From Kibdelosporangium sp. MJ126-NF4 (GTDB lineage: Bacteria; Actinomycetota; Actinomycetes; Mycobacteriales; Pseudonocardiaceae), in assembly GCF_000826545.1 (NCBI RefSeq), contig NZ_CDME01000011.1, positions 646,001 through 710,000 on the forward strand: a DNA stretch of 64,000 bases. Direction: 5' to 3'. Positions within the stretch are counted from its first letter, which is position 1. The number at the start of each line of letters is the position of its first letter. Positions 1-9,774 of this stretch are shown in pieces. The notes below the pieces were generated by a model that worked only from the letters and a program-made list of their open reading frames with translations, was not told the DNA's origin and did not search any database. The position numbers were made by a program, and so were the translations under genes.

Positions 1-1
1 C

Positions 2-3000
2 CGCACGCTGCACCCCACGGCCGAGCTGCCCAGTGTTCATCACTCCGACAGTCTGCTTTCCGACGCACGGGCTTTGCGGTCCAAGCTAGGAGACGAGGCG
101 TTCTTCGCGGGACTCCCCAACATCCCGGCCTGGGGCAAGATCGGGAAGCCGTGGACCGCGGCTTCCTTTGACCAAGCTGCGGCGGGGGCTCCGGATGATC
201 CGAGCCGCGCACGGCTGGTAGACGCCCTTGTCAAGTCGTATTTCACCTCGTTCGTCCAAGGCGGCTCCTACCGGTCCATCGACGAGGGCTTGCAGGCAAT
301 ATCGGCGCACGCCAAAAACCTCGGCTACGACGTGGTGGTGCTGTTCCTCGATGAGCTCGTGTTGTGGCTGGCGAACAAGGTTGCCGACCCCGCCTTCGTC
401 TCCAGCGAGGCCGCCAAGGTCGCCAAGCTGGTCGAAAGTGCCGAGCAGCACCGACCCGTGCCCCTGGTGTCCTTCGTTGCCAGGCAGCGGGATTTGAAGG
501 ACTTTCTGGGCGACCACGTTCCTGGTGCTCAGCAGGTAGCGTTCAGCGAGACCTTCCGATGGTTCGAGGACCGGTTCGATCCGGTCAAACTCGAAGATCG
601 TAACTTGCCTGCCATCGCCGAGAAGCGACTACTACGGCCGAAGCCCGAGAAAGCCGAGGAAGCCGCCCGAGTCTTCCGCGCGGCGTTCGACGGGATCCCC
701 AAACGCCCCGACGTTTGGGACGTGTTGCTCACCGGCACGCAGCAGGACGGCTCCACTGCCGGCGACGACGAGAAGTCCTTCCGCCAGACGTACCCGTTCA
801 GCCCTGCGCTCGTCGCTGCCCTCGTGGCGCTGTCGCAAATCCTGCAGCGGGAACGTACCGCCCTGAAGATCATGCTGCAGATCCTGATTGACCAACGCGA
901 CGAACTGACTGTCACCGATCTGGTGCCAGTGGGCGATATCTTCGACGTGGTCGTCGACACGCCGATCGAGTCGGTGTTCGGCCCCTTGCAAAAGCATGTG
1001 GAAGAGGCGCGTAAGCTCTATCAGCAACGACTGAGGCCCGCACTGCTCCGTCAGCACGGTCTTACTGAGGACACAGCGGTAGGGCTGGCGCGTACCCATC
1101 CGTTCCGAGTGGACGATCGCTTGGTCAAGACGTTGCTGTTGTCGGCCCTTGTACCGGATACCCCAGTGTTGCGGAACCTGGATGCAGGCAAGTTGGCTGC
1201 ACTCAACCACGGCACCATCATCTCGCCCTTGCCTGGCGAGGAACGAAGCATTGTGCTCGACAAAATTCGTAAGCTGGCGGCTTCGGGGATCGGCGAGATC
1301 CGTGTCGGGGACGGTGACAACCCCTCGATCAGTGTTGTACTCACCAACGTCGACTACGAGTCGGTGCTGGAGAACGCCCGTACGGCGGACGCCGCCAACT
1401 ACGGTGCCCGGCGGCAGCTAGTTCGGAAGCTGGTATGGCGCGAGCTTGGACTCGAGGTCAACGAGAGTCTCTACGGCAACCAGTCGATGACCTATCTCTG
1501 GCGCGGTCGCCGGAACGTTGTTGATCTTGTGTTCGGCAATGTGCGGGATCGGTCCGAGCTGCCAGAATCCACGCTCCTGGCAGAGGGGGACCGCTGGAAA
1601 GTTGTCATCGACTTCCCGTTCGACGAGAACACCCGGGGAGTCTCCGACGACTTCTCCCGCATCACTGACATGCGGAACACTGGCGTATCCAGCCAGACAG
1701 TGTGCTGGCTGCCGTCGTTCCTCACCGCCGATCGAATGCGTGACCTCGGCAGGCTGGTGGTTCTCGACCACGTGCTCTCCTCCAATGACCGGTTCAACGC
1801 GGCGTCGTCCCACCTGTCACCGCAGGATCGGATGCAGGCGAAGATTCTGTTGGAATCACAGCAGAGCACGCTGCGTCAGGGCATCCTCGGGGTCCTGAAG
1901 CAGGCGTACGGTGCCGCGGCGCGTACTGAAGCCGATATCGATGTCGAGCACGCCAGTTCGGATGTGTTCACTACCCTCGATCCAGGATTTCAACCCAATC
2001 CGTCTGCTGGCGCCGACATCAAAAGCGTGTTCACCGCGGTACTGGACAAGGCGTTCAAGCACACCTGGCCGGGGCATCCCGATTTCGGCTCCGAAGTGAA
2101 AATCGGTGAGTTGAAGAAGGCGCTTGAGTACGTGACCAAGGCAGTGGCGGAGTCGAACAGTGCTGCCGCCGTGGAGGTCAGCGACCGGCCGACTCTTCGC
2201 CGGATCTGCAACCAGCTCAGGGTCGGCGAGATGCTGGAGAACAAACTGTTGGTTGATACCACCACAATGTGGTGGTCGACGCACTTCCGCAAGCTCGCGG
2301 CTGCCGAAGGATGCAAGCCGGGAGTCTACCCGGTGGAGCTGCTGCGCAAGGGGCTCGATACCCCCGAACCGCGTGGTCTGGACCGTCTGGTTGCCAACTT
2401 CGTCATCATGGCGTTTGCGGCCAAAGAGGATCTGGTCTGGTATCAGCATGGTGGTCCAGTGCGCGTGGTCGGCCTCGACCGCGACATCAGCGATATGGAG
2501 CTGCGTGAGTCGGTCCGCCCGGAGGTAGAAGACTGGACACAAGCGCGCACCAAGGCCGCGAAGCTGCTGGGGATCACTGTCGCACCCCAGCTGTCGACGA
2601 AGAACGTCACCCAGCTCGCGACCGAGGTAAAGGAGGCCGCTCAGCGATACATTGGCGACAGTCGCGAACTTGCCCAGCTCCTGCGCGACCGGGCCGGTCT
2701 GCTCGGACTTGACACGGCATCGGCCAGGCTGCGTACCGCCGAGGCGGTCCAGAAACTGCTGGACGAACTGGTCACCGCTCCAGACGACAACGCACGGATC
2801 CGGATGCTTGCTTTGGTCGAACTGCCGTCCACCGAGGAGGTTGTCGGCACCGCGATCAGCAGCGCTCCTTCGCTTCGGCGCGCCTTGGTGGACGTGCGGT
2901 GGCAGTTGCTGTCGAGCCTTGAGGTACTCATCGACGCCAATGACCATCGTGCTGTCAAGGCCACCGATGTGCTGACCAGGTTGCGGGAGGTCGCCGCGCG

Positions 3001-3268
3001 GGAAGAGCGGCACGAGAAGCTGGCGCCCGCGCTGGAAACCGCCCAGCTGGAGGCGACAGACTTGCTCACGGAAGCGGCCCCAGTAGTTCCTCCAATCGGT
3101 CCGACGCCTCCTATCCTGCCCACCAAACCGATCGGCGGACCACGGTTGCCGGAGCGGGGCGAACGCACAGTGTCTTCCGACGAGGAGATCACCGTTTTGC
3201 TCGACGGCATTCGGTCTATCAGTGCTGAGGGTAAGCAGGTACGGGTGCACTGGGAGGTGCTTGAGTGA
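2..3268 (+). CDS. pglY: BREX type 2 ATPase PglY, 5'-truncated by the window edge
   Basis: Large ATPase of the Pgl/BREX type 2 phage-defence system. The frame is open from base 2, in front of a TTG at 74 that is not a convincing start, so the gene almost certainly begins to the left of the window and its P-loop is not seen. A Walker B-like segment (VVLFLDELVLWLA) is coded at about 330-370. The long alpha-helical remainder and the tail of Pro-rich linker plus short basic end fit PglY (about 1200 aa or more). It is followed by PglZ with a 4-bp GTGA overlap, the standard pglY-pglZ pairing. In known systems PglY acts with PglZ, the PglX methyltransferase and the PglW kinase. Third codon positions look less G/C-biased than in the genes beyond 21 kb, as expected for a transferred island. 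Alternative: another DUF6079-type ATPase, unlikely given the neighbours. Confidence 0.85.
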   Translation, partial: RTLHPTAELPSVHHSDSLLSDARALRSKLGDEAFFAGLPNIPAWGKIGKPWTAASFDQAAAGAPDDPSRARLVDALVKSYFTSFVQGGSYRSIDEGLQAISAHAKNLGYDVVVLFLDELVLWLANKVADPAFVSSEAAKVAKLVESAEQHRPVPLVSFVARQRDLKDFLGDHVPGAQQVAFSETFRWFEDRFDPVKLEDRNLPAIAEKRLLRPKPEKAEEAARVFRAAFDGIPKRPDVWDVLLTGTQQDGSTAGDDEKSFRQTYPFSPALVAALVALSQILQRERTALKIMLQILIDQRDELTVTDLVPVGDIFDVVVDTPIESVFGPLQKHVEEARKLYQQRLRPALLRQHGLTEDTAVGLARTHPFRVDDRLVKTLLLSALVPDTPVLRNLDAGKLAALNHGTIISPLPGEERSIVLDKIRKLAASGIGEIRVGDGDNPSISVVLTNVDYESVLENARTADAANYGARRQLVRKLVWRELGLEVNESLYGNQSMTYLWRGRRNVVDLVFGNVRDRSELPESTLLAEGDRWKVVIDFPFDENTRGVSDDFSRITDMRNTGVSSQTVCWLPSFLTADRMRDLGRLVVLDHVLSSNDRFNAASSHLSPQDRMQAKILLESQQSTLRQGILGVLKQAYGAAARTEADIDVEHASSDVFTTLDPGFQPNPSAGADIKSVFTAVLDKAFKHTWPGHPDFGSEVKIGELKKALEYVTKAVAESNSAAAVEVSDRPTLRRICNQLRVGEMLENKLLVDTTTMWWSTHFRKLAAAEGCKPGVYPVELLRKGLDTPEPRGLDRLVANFVIMAFAAKEDLVWYQHGGPVRVVGLDRDISDMELRESVRPEVEDWTQARTKAAKLLGITVAPQLSTKNVTQLATEVKEAAQRYIGDSRELAQLLRDRAGLLGLDTASARLRTAEAVQKLLDELVTAPDDNARIRMLALVELPSTEEVVGTAISSAPSLRRALVDVRWQLLSSLEVLIDANDHRAVKATDVLTRLREVAAREERHEKLAPALETAQLEATDLLTEAAPVVPPIGPTPPILPTKPIGGPRLPERGERTVSSDEEITVLLDGIRSISAEGKQVRVHWEVLE

Positions 3269-5982
3269 CCTCGACAACTCAACGCGCCGAATCACCGTTG
3301 CCGCTGGCGACCGAGCAGTACATCCGCAGCCTGGTTGAGCAGGCCCCCACCAAAGGCCACCACGATCGGGTCCTGGTGATCAGGACCCGCCCGGTCTGGA
3401 ATGGCCCCAAGGAGTTCCTCGCCGGCCAGCGCAGAGTACGGGTAGAGCCCTGCGTATCGGCTCTCGCGGTAAGAGAGGCCATGGTCGGCCTCAACCCAGG
3501 CGAGGTCCTCGTTGTCCTCACCGACCGTGAAGACGCCGACCTTGGTTCGGGCATCCTCGCCCACTGCATCGAGCGACGCGCGATCCCAGTACAACTGTGG
3601 GACGCGGTACGCGCTCGGTTCCAGGTGCGTGCAGACAACCATATCGACGCCCGGCTTGCCCTACTCGGTGACTGGGCTGCGCAAGCGTTGGTTGAATACG
3701 CGCCAGTCGCCGGGTGGCCACCTGCCCCCGGTGGGGTGCTGACCCGGGACCACGCTCTGGGCTCCTTGGTTCACGAACTGCTGGGGATGGACGCTGAGGG
3801 GCTTGATGCCGCGGCCGTGCTGCAGTGGAGCAACGACCTTACCCGGCTGCGGAGGTTCGAGGCTTTGCCCCGTCCGCTGCAGAACGGGCTCGCCGAGTGG
3901 ATCAGTTCCATGGCGGGCCCGGTCGCCAAATGGGTGTTCGAGGCAGCCAAGGCCGGGCACGGTGGAGATGCGCTACCGCTGGGTATTGTGGCCGATGTCC
4001 TGTGGCTGATGGATAGCAGCAAGGAGCCACGCGAACAGGCCACGTTGCGTACCAGAGCACAAGGGTTCTTCCTCGGTAAGGTCGGCGGGGAAGTGATTGC
4101 CGAAGCGCACGCACGCGCGTGGGCGATGGCCGCACGCGCGTGGGCCGAACGCGTTATCGCCTCCGATGAACACGGTGCCGACATCGTCCTCGCGCAAGCG
4201 CAACGCATCCTCGACCACGATCTGCACGCCGGACCGCTGGCCGGATTGTCCACGCTGCTGCCAGGCGGCCTCGCGGCTCGCCTTCGCACGTTGGCCGAAG
4301 CTGTGCTGGCTGTGCTGCCGGCATCGGAAACAGGCAGTGTCGCGGCGGATCGCCTCGTGGATGTCGAAGAGGCGCTGCGTGTGGTGCAGGGACACGTACT
4401 AGCGGCGCTCTCGGGCGAGCGTGAGCAAGCAGAAATGGCAATGCGCTGCCTTCGATGGCTGAGCACACCCACGGCCGACGCCAAGTCGCTGACCGAGGCG
4501 GCAACCCTGCAGTCGGTGCTGTCGGGCTGGGTTGATCGGGCGAGGGACTCGGTGTGGCTCGGCCACGGCGACGAACGGATAGCCGAGGCATACCAACGGA
4601 TATACCGCGCTGTGGCGCGGCGGCGCACCGTTGAGGATCAACGCTTTGCCGAGCTACTGGCACAGGCCACGGGAGACGACGTTGACCCCGGCGGGCTGCT
4701 CGTCGTGGAGTCGGTGCTGTCGAAAGTCGTGGTCCCGCTCGCTAAGCAGACGGGTGGGGTACTGCTCGTCATAGCCGATGGGATGAGCACTGCGGTCGCT
4801 ACTCAGCTGGGTGAGGCGATCAGCCGGGTGGGCTGGACCGAACTGGTCCGGACTACTACCGGCAATCGGGCCGGAGTCCTTTCGACGCTTCCTTCACTCA
4901 CCGAGTCCAGTAGGGCCAGTCTCCTTCTCGGCCACTTGGCCACTGGAGTCGTCGCAGACGAGAAGGCCGGGTTCGCCGATGCCGCAGGCGTGGGTTCTGT
5001 TGTATTCCACAAAGGCGATCTCGATGCTGGTGCTGGGCGCAGCCTCCCCTCCGACATCGTCCGGGCAATCGACGATCCGCAGGCTCCAGTGGTTGCCGTC
5101 GTGCTCAACGCTGTCGATGACGCGGTGCACAGCAAGAGCGCGATGAGGATGCACTGGGATCTGGAGGCACTGCGCCCGCTACGGGATCTGCTACACCGGG
5201 CGTTCATGGCAGGCCGGGCGGTCGTCGTCGCGGCAGACCATGGCCATGTGCTGCACCGGGACGACGGCGAGTTGCGCTCGAACGCGTCCGCTGTGTCTGC
5301 GCGCTGGAGGCCTGCGACCTCCCCCTTGGGCGATGGCGAACTGGAATTCCACGGTCGACGAGTGCTGACTGAGAGCGGGCGGGTGGTCCTGCCATGGCGA
5401 GAGTCGGTGCGCTACACCGCGCGCAGGGCCGGTTATCACGGAGGAGCCGCGCCAGCCGAGGTCGTCGCGCCGTTGCTGGTATATGTCAGGGACGCCACCG
5501 TCCAGCTCCGTGGCTGGCAGGAGGCCTCCGCCATCGAGCCACGTTGGTGGTACTCCCCAATGCCGGTGGCGACCGCTGCCGAGGAACCGGTCGCCATCGA
5601 GTACCGGTACGAGCCTGGTGATGGTGGGCTGTTCGACGTCGGACAGAGCAAACCGGTGACAGACTCGCCTGTCTCTCCGGTCACACAGGTACTCAGCAGC
5701 GAGGTATACCGGGCACAGGCCAAGCGCATCGCCCGTGGCGCCTTGTCCAAGGAACGTGTCCATACGGTGCTGCAAGCTCTTATGGCCAGCGGTGGTCGCT
5801 TGCACGCCACTACGTTGGCTGGTGTAGCTGGCATTCCAGTCGCGCGGCTTCGGCAGACTATGGCGGCCCTGCAACGACTGCTCAACGTGGAGGGTTACCA
5901 GGTCATTGGTTTCGACCGGGATGGTGTGACCGTCGTACTGGACCTGGCCTTGCTGTCTGAGCAGTTCGGGGTGCCACTGTGA
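3265..5982 (+). CDS. pglZ: BREX type 2 protein PglZ (alkaline-phosphatase-fold)
   Basis: 905-aa PglZ, a core BREX protein with an alkaline-phosphatase-like metal site. Two family landmarks are visible: LLVIADGMS at about residue 500, the first metal-binding Asp with adjacent Ser, and VVVAADHGHVLH at about residue 655, the D-H-G-H metal ligands. The C-terminal 90 residues look like a small winged-helix (HTTLAGVAGIPVARLRQTMAALQRLLN). The GTG start lies inside the pglY stop (GTGA overlap) and the stop in turn overlaps brxD in the same way, so the three are translationally coupled. PglZ is needed for resistance in both Streptomyces Pgl and BREX type 1; its exact reaction is not settled. Confidence 0.92.
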   Translation: MTSTTQRAESPLPLATEQYIRSLVEQAPTKGHHDRVLVIRTRPVWNGPKEFLAGQRRVRVEPCVSALAVREAMVGLNPGEVLVVLTDREDADLGSGILAHCIERRAIPVQLWDAVRARFQVRADNHIDARLALLGDWAAQALVEYAPVAGWPPAPGGVLTRDHALGSLVHELLGMDAEGLDAAAVLQWSNDLTRLRRFEALPRPLQNGLAEWISSMAGPVAKWVFEAAKAGHGGDALPLGIVADVLWLMDSSKEPREQATLRTRAQGFFLGKVGGEVIAEAHARAWAMAARAWAERVIASDEHGADIVLAQAQRILDHDLHAGPLAGLSTLLPGGLAARLRTLAEAVLAVLPASETGSVAADRLVDVEEALRVVQGHVLAALSGEREQAEMAMRCLRWLSTPTADAKSLTEAATLQSVLSGWVDRARDSVWLGHGDERIAEAYQRIYRAVARRRTVEDQRFAELLAQATGDDVDPGGLLVVESVLSKVVVPLAKQTGGVLLVIADGMSTAVATQLGEAISRVGWTELVRTTTGNRAGVLSTLPSLTESSRASLLLGHLATGVVADEKAGFADAAGVGSVVFHKGDLDAGAGRSLPSDIVRAIDDPQAPVVAVVLNAVDDAVHSKSAMRMHWDLEALRPLRDLLHRAFMAGRAVVVAADHGHVLHRDDGELRSNASAVSARWRPATSPLGDGELEFHGRRVLTESGRVVLPWRESVRYTARRAGYHGGAAPAEVVAPLLVYVRDATVQLRGWQEASAIEPRWWYSPMPVATAAEEPVAIEYRYEPGDGGLFDVGQSKPVTDSPVSPVTQVLSSEVYRAQAKRIARGALSKERVHTVLQALMASGGRLHATTLAGVAGIPVARLRQTMAALQRLLNVEGYQVIGFDRDGVTVVLDLALLSEQFGVPL

Positions 5983-7331
5983 GTGACTTGATCAGTGAAC
6001 GCCGCCGCCGCGAGGTGATCGATGCGTTGCGCCGAGGAACGGTCCCCCAGCAGGGTCTTGACGTCCTTGCTGTCGGACTCTCGCGATTTGAGAGCAGCCT
6101 TGATGAGCAACTGGATGTGGTTGCCTCCTCTGGAGCTGTGTTCAAGGCAGTGCGTGGCGAGTATGGGTCGGGCAAGACTTTCTTCTCCCGATGGCTTGCT
6201 GAGCGCGCCAAGCAGCGTGGATTCGCGGTCGCTGAGGTCCAGATCTCGGAGACCGAGACGCCGCTGCACCGCTTGGAGACCGTGTATCGGCGAATCACCG
6301 AAAGCCTGTCGACGGCGGAGTTTCGCCCTTCTGCTTTGCGGTCGGTGCTGGACTCCTGGATTTTCACCTTGGAAGAGGATGCCCTTGCCGAAGGCGGGGT
6401 GAGTGAGACCGACGAGACGGCACTCACCAGTGCCGTCGACGGACTGATGGAACGCCGACTCGGCGAGGTAGCCCGGTCAGCCCCTCAGCTTGCGACTGCG
6501 CTGCGGGCATTTCGACGCGCGTCCGCAGCCGGAGACAACATGATCGCGGAAGGAATCGTCGCCTGGCTTGGTGCTCAGCCGCACGTGTCCAGCGCGGTGA
6601 AGCGCTTCGCCGGTGTCAAAGGCGACCTCGATCATTTCGGTGCGATGAGCTCACTGCAGGGACTACTGGCTGTGCTCAAAGACAGTGGTCAGGCCGGGTT
6701 GCTGGTGGTTCTCGATGAGGTGGAGACCCTGCAGAGGGTTCGCGGTGACGTCAGAGACAAGGCCCTCAATGCGCTCCGCCAGTTGGTCGACGAGATCGAC
6801 GCGGGCCGGTTTCCCGGACTTTACCTCCTGATTACCGGCACACCTGCCTTCTATGACGGTCCACAGGGAATGCAGCGGCTTGCCCCACTGGCACAACGGT
6901 TGGCCTCCGATTTCGGCACGGATCCACGATTCGACACGGCACGTTCACCGCAACTCCGACTGCCGGGCTTCACTCTGGAGTCATTGGGAGAACTGGGGAG
7001 AAAGGTCAGGAACCTGTTTGTTGACGGCTCAGAAGCGGCTGATCGGGTGCGGGCCTGCGTGGACGACACCTACATCGAGCAGTTGGCATCCGCGGTGGCA
7101 GGCAGCCTCGCCGGCCGCGTCGGGGTGGCACCACGGGTCTTTCTCAAGAAGCTTGTCAACGACGTGCTGGACAGGGTCGACGAACACGAGGATTTCGATC
7201 CACGTCGAGACTACAAGCTCACACTCTCGGTCAACGAGCTGTCCGATGTGGAGCAGAATGCCGCTGCCGCTGCCGGAACCCTCCATGTGCCGCAGGCAGC
7301 CAGTGCCGACGACGTGAACCTGGACATCTGA
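5979..7331 (+). CDS. brxD: BREX system ATP-binding protein BrxD
   Basis: 450-aa P-loop ATPase of the BrxD type (DUF2791). The Walker A motif GEYGSGKT lies near residue 60 and Walker B LLVVLDEVETL near residue 240. The C-terminal half is helical, as in ORC/Cdc6-like AAA+ proteins with a winged helix. The GTG start overlaps the pglZ stop by 4 bp; brxHI starts 6 bp after the stop. BrxD with BrxHI distinguishes the full BREX type 2 set from the minimal pglWXYZ set first found in Streptomyces coelicolor. It probably acts on DNA or on the assembled BREX complex together with the neighbouring helicase; this is inferred. Confidence 0.88.
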   Translation: MSDLISERRRREVIDALRRGTVPQQGLDVLAVGLSRFESSLDEQLDVVASSGAVFKAVRGEYGSGKTFFSRWLAERAKQRGFAVAEVQISETETPLHRLETVYRRITESLSTAEFRPSALRSVLDSWIFTLEEDALAEGGVSETDETALTSAVDGLMERRLGEVARSAPQLATALRAFRRASAAGDNMIAEGIVAWLGAQPHVSSAVKRFAGVKGDLDHFGAMSSLQGLLAVLKDSGQAGLLVVLDEVETLQRVRGDVRDKALNALRQLVDEIDAGRFPGLYLLITGTPAFYDGPQGMQRLAPLAQRLASDFGTDPRFDTARSPQLRLPGFTLESLGELGRKVRNLFVDGSEAADRVRACVDDTYIEQLASAVAGSLAGRVGVAPRVFLKKLVNDVLDRVDEHEDFDPRRDYKLTLSVNELSDVEQNAAAAAGTLHVPQAASADDVNLDI

Positions 7332-7337
7332 GTCCAC

Positions 7338-9446
7338 ATGTCTACTGCGGATCGGCTGCATCCGGTGGTACTGCATCACGTGGTCAACACGCTGGGGTGG
7401 CCCGAACTACGACCACTCCAGCAGGCTGCCATCAACCCCGTCATGGACGGCGATGACTGTCTGTTGCTGGCACCCACAGCCGGAGGAAAGACCGAAGCGG
7501 CCATCTTTCCCGTGCTGTCGACCATGGGGAATCGAGACTGGCGTGGGCTCTCGGTCCTCTACGTGACTCCGTTGCGTGCCTTGCTGAACAACCTGCAGCC
7601 GCGGTTGGATTCCTACGCTTCCTGGCTGGGGCGCCGCGCGATGTTGTGGCACGGGGACACGGCCGATTCAGTGCGTAGACAGATCCTGAGGGACCCGCCT
7701 GACATCTTGCTGATCACCCCTGAATCGCTGGAAGCGATGCTGGTGTCGACGAGGGTGACTCCTCGCGAGCTCTTCGCCAACCTTCAGACCGTCGTCGTCG
7801 ACGAGGTGCACGCGTTCGCAGGCGATGACCGCGGCTGGCACCTGCTGGCCGTACTCGAACGGTTGCAGCGACTGGCCGGCCGAGCGATACAACGGGTCGG
7901 GCTGTCTGCGACCGTCGGCAATCCCAGCGAGCTGCTTGCCTGGCTACAGGGAAGCGGGCGAGGCCGACGACCGGCCGTCGTTGTCAATCCGCCGGTGTTG
8001 GCAGGCCTTGCCTCGCCTGAGGTTGTTGTTGACTTGGTGCACTCAGTCGACAACGCGGCCACCGTGATCGCCGCACTACACGCGGGCGAGAAACGGTTGG
8101 TATTCTGTGACTCCCGTCGACGGACCGAGCAGCTGACGAGCGCATTGAGGGCCCGCGGAGTGACGACCTTCGTATCGCACTCTTCCTTGTCGGCCGCAGA
8201 GCGACGGCGGTCGGAAGAAGCCTTCGTGTCCGAGCGGGACTGCGTGATCGTCGCGACGTCGACACTCGAACTCGGTATCGACATTGGCGACCTCGATCGG
8301 GTCATTCAACTGGACGCTCCAGCCACCGTTGCTTCGTTCCTGCAACGGATAGGGCGAACTGGGCGCCGCGCCGACACAATCCGCAACTGCCTGTTCCTCG
8401 CGCTCGACGAGGAGGCACTTCTCAAGGCGTATGGACTGCTGCACCTGTGGGGAAAGGGCTGGGTCGAGCCAGTCACCGCGCCTCCAGAGCCGCATCATAT
8501 AGCTGCGCAACAGCTTTTGGCCCTCGCCCTACAGGAAGGACGGGTCGGAAGCGCAACCTGGCCGCAGTGGTGGGCCGGACTTCCGCTCATGAATCGCGCG
8601 GCTGAAATCGCCGATCACCTTGTCAGCGAGGGCTTCCTCCACGTCGAGGAGGGCATGTACTCGATCGGGGCCGCCGCCGAGTCCTCCTTCGGACGGCGCC
8701 ACTTCATGGAGCTGACCTCAGTATTCACCTCTGAGCCCGCGTTCACATTGCTGCACGGACGAAGCGAGATCGGCCAAACACATCCAACGAACCTCTTCAT
8801 CAAGCTCCCAGCGGGCGTACCCAGGGTGCTGTTGCTGGCTGGCCGATCCTGGAGAGTGAACTACATCGACTGGCGGCGGCACCGATGTTTCGTCGAACCA
8901 GTCGCTGGCGGCGGTACTGTGCGCTGGCAGGGCCAGACCCAGGGGTTGTCGTTCACGGTGAGCCGCGCCGTGCGCGATGTCCTTCTGGGCGCGAATTCAC
9001 CCGTAACGCTTACAAAGCGCGGCGCCAAAGGGCTGGCAAGGGTGCGTGAGGACCTCGCGGCGACAGCAGATCCTGAAGACATGGTTGTCGCGAGGCGCGA
9101 CGGAGGACCGTCGTGGTGGACCTGGGCTGGCGATGCCGTCAATACGATGTTGCAGGCTGGATTGCCTGGCCTGATTGACCCAGTGCAGCGGCAACGGTAC
9201 GACCGCCTTCGCCTGTTGCCCGGAGTGACACGTGAGCAGCTGACCGCGGCGCTCGATAAGCTGCGGTCGTTGGAGGAGCCTCCGACACCTACCCCTACTG
9301 TCGAAGCACTCACCGAACTGAAGTTCAACGAAGCGCTGCCCGCTGAACTCGCCCGTTCGATGCTGGCAGCTCGTCTCTCCGACAACGAGGGACTACGAGC
9401 TGTGTTTAACCAACGAAACCACTGGACAGTTGACGTTTCACAGTAG
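7338..9446 (+). CDS. brxHI: BREX superfamily 2 helicase BrxHI (Lhr-like)
   Basis: 702-aa DEAD/DEAH-box helicase. Walker A PTAGGKT lies near residue 47, the DEVH box (VVVDEVHAF) near 155, motif III-like LSATVGNP near 192, and motif VI QRIGRTGRR near 335. The layout is Lhr-like: two RecA domains, then a winged-helix/beta-rich C-terminal region. The ATG start follows the brxD stop by 6 bp, and the gene is the last of the coupled BREX run. BrxHI is a known accessory of BREX type 2. No frameshift or missing motif is seen, so the visible part of the BREX operon looks functional. Confidence 0.9.
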   Translation: MSTADRLHPVVLHHVVNTLGWPELRPLQQAAINPVMDGDDCLLLAPTAGGKTEAAIFPVLSTMGNRDWRGLSVLYVTPLRALLNNLQPRLDSYASWLGRRAMLWHGDTADSVRRQILRDPPDILLITPESLEAMLVSTRVTPRELFANLQTVVVDEVHAFAGDDRGWHLLAVLERLQRLAGRAIQRVGLSATVGNPSELLAWLQGSGRGRRPAVVVNPPVLAGLASPEVVVDLVHSVDNAATVIAALHAGEKRLVFCDSRRRTEQLTSALRARGVTTFVSHSSLSAAERRRSEEAFVSERDCVIVATSTLELGIDIGDLDRVIQLDAPATVASFLQRIGRTGRRADTIRNCLFLALDEEALLKAYGLLHLWGKGWVEPVTAPPEPHHIAAQQLLALALQEGRVGSATWPQWWAGLPLMNRAAEIADHLVSEGFLHVEEGMYSIGAAAESSFGRRHFMELTSVFTSEPAFTLLHGRSEIGQTHPTNLFIKLPAGVPRVLLLAGRSWRVNYIDWRRHRCFVEPVAGGGTVRWQGQTQGLSFTVSRAVRDVLLGANSPVTLTKRGAKGLARVREDLAATADPEDMVVARRDGGPSWWTWAGDAVNTMLQAGLPGLIDPVQRQRYDRLRLLPGVTREQLTAALDKLRSLEEPPTPTPTVEALTELKFNEALPAELARSMLAARLSDNEGLRAVFNQRNHWTVDVSQ

Positions 9447-9774
9447 GCAAGGATTGAGATCGCCAGCGCCGACAAAGCATGGCCTCGACGGTCCCGATAA
9501 GGCGATCGCAAGTTGAACGATGCCTTGCACACCATCGCTTTGACCCAAGTACGCATGCCCCGGTGGCGCTGTTCAGGATGCTCATTGTTGTTCACCGCAT
9601 AAGTCCTACCAGAGTCAACGTTCCACGATAACGTGAATCTAATCGTCAGGCGTGGACCCAGTCGCGCTGAATGCATAGCGTTGTCTATTTCACCGCTATG
9701 AACAATGGTGTCACGTTATCGCGCCCCGCTGCCGCCGATCCGTTCCTCGGCCGATACCTCCGGACGGCAGGGCA
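9447..9774. other. Non-coding stretch between BREX and recombinase remnant, with nested inverted repeats
   Basis: No convincing gene. An 11-bp perfect inverted repeat (CGATAACGTGA at 9626-9636, TCACGTTATCG at 9711-9721) encloses a 7-bp one (CATAGCG at 9674-9680, CGCTATG at 9694-9700). A 26-codon frame (9699-9778, beginning MNNGVTLSRP) ends in a GTGA overlap with the recombinase start at 9775. It may be the recombinase's original N-terminus separated by a one-base slip, or a leader. The repeats could be the promoter/operator region of the recombinase or recombination-site arms. Confidence 0.5.
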
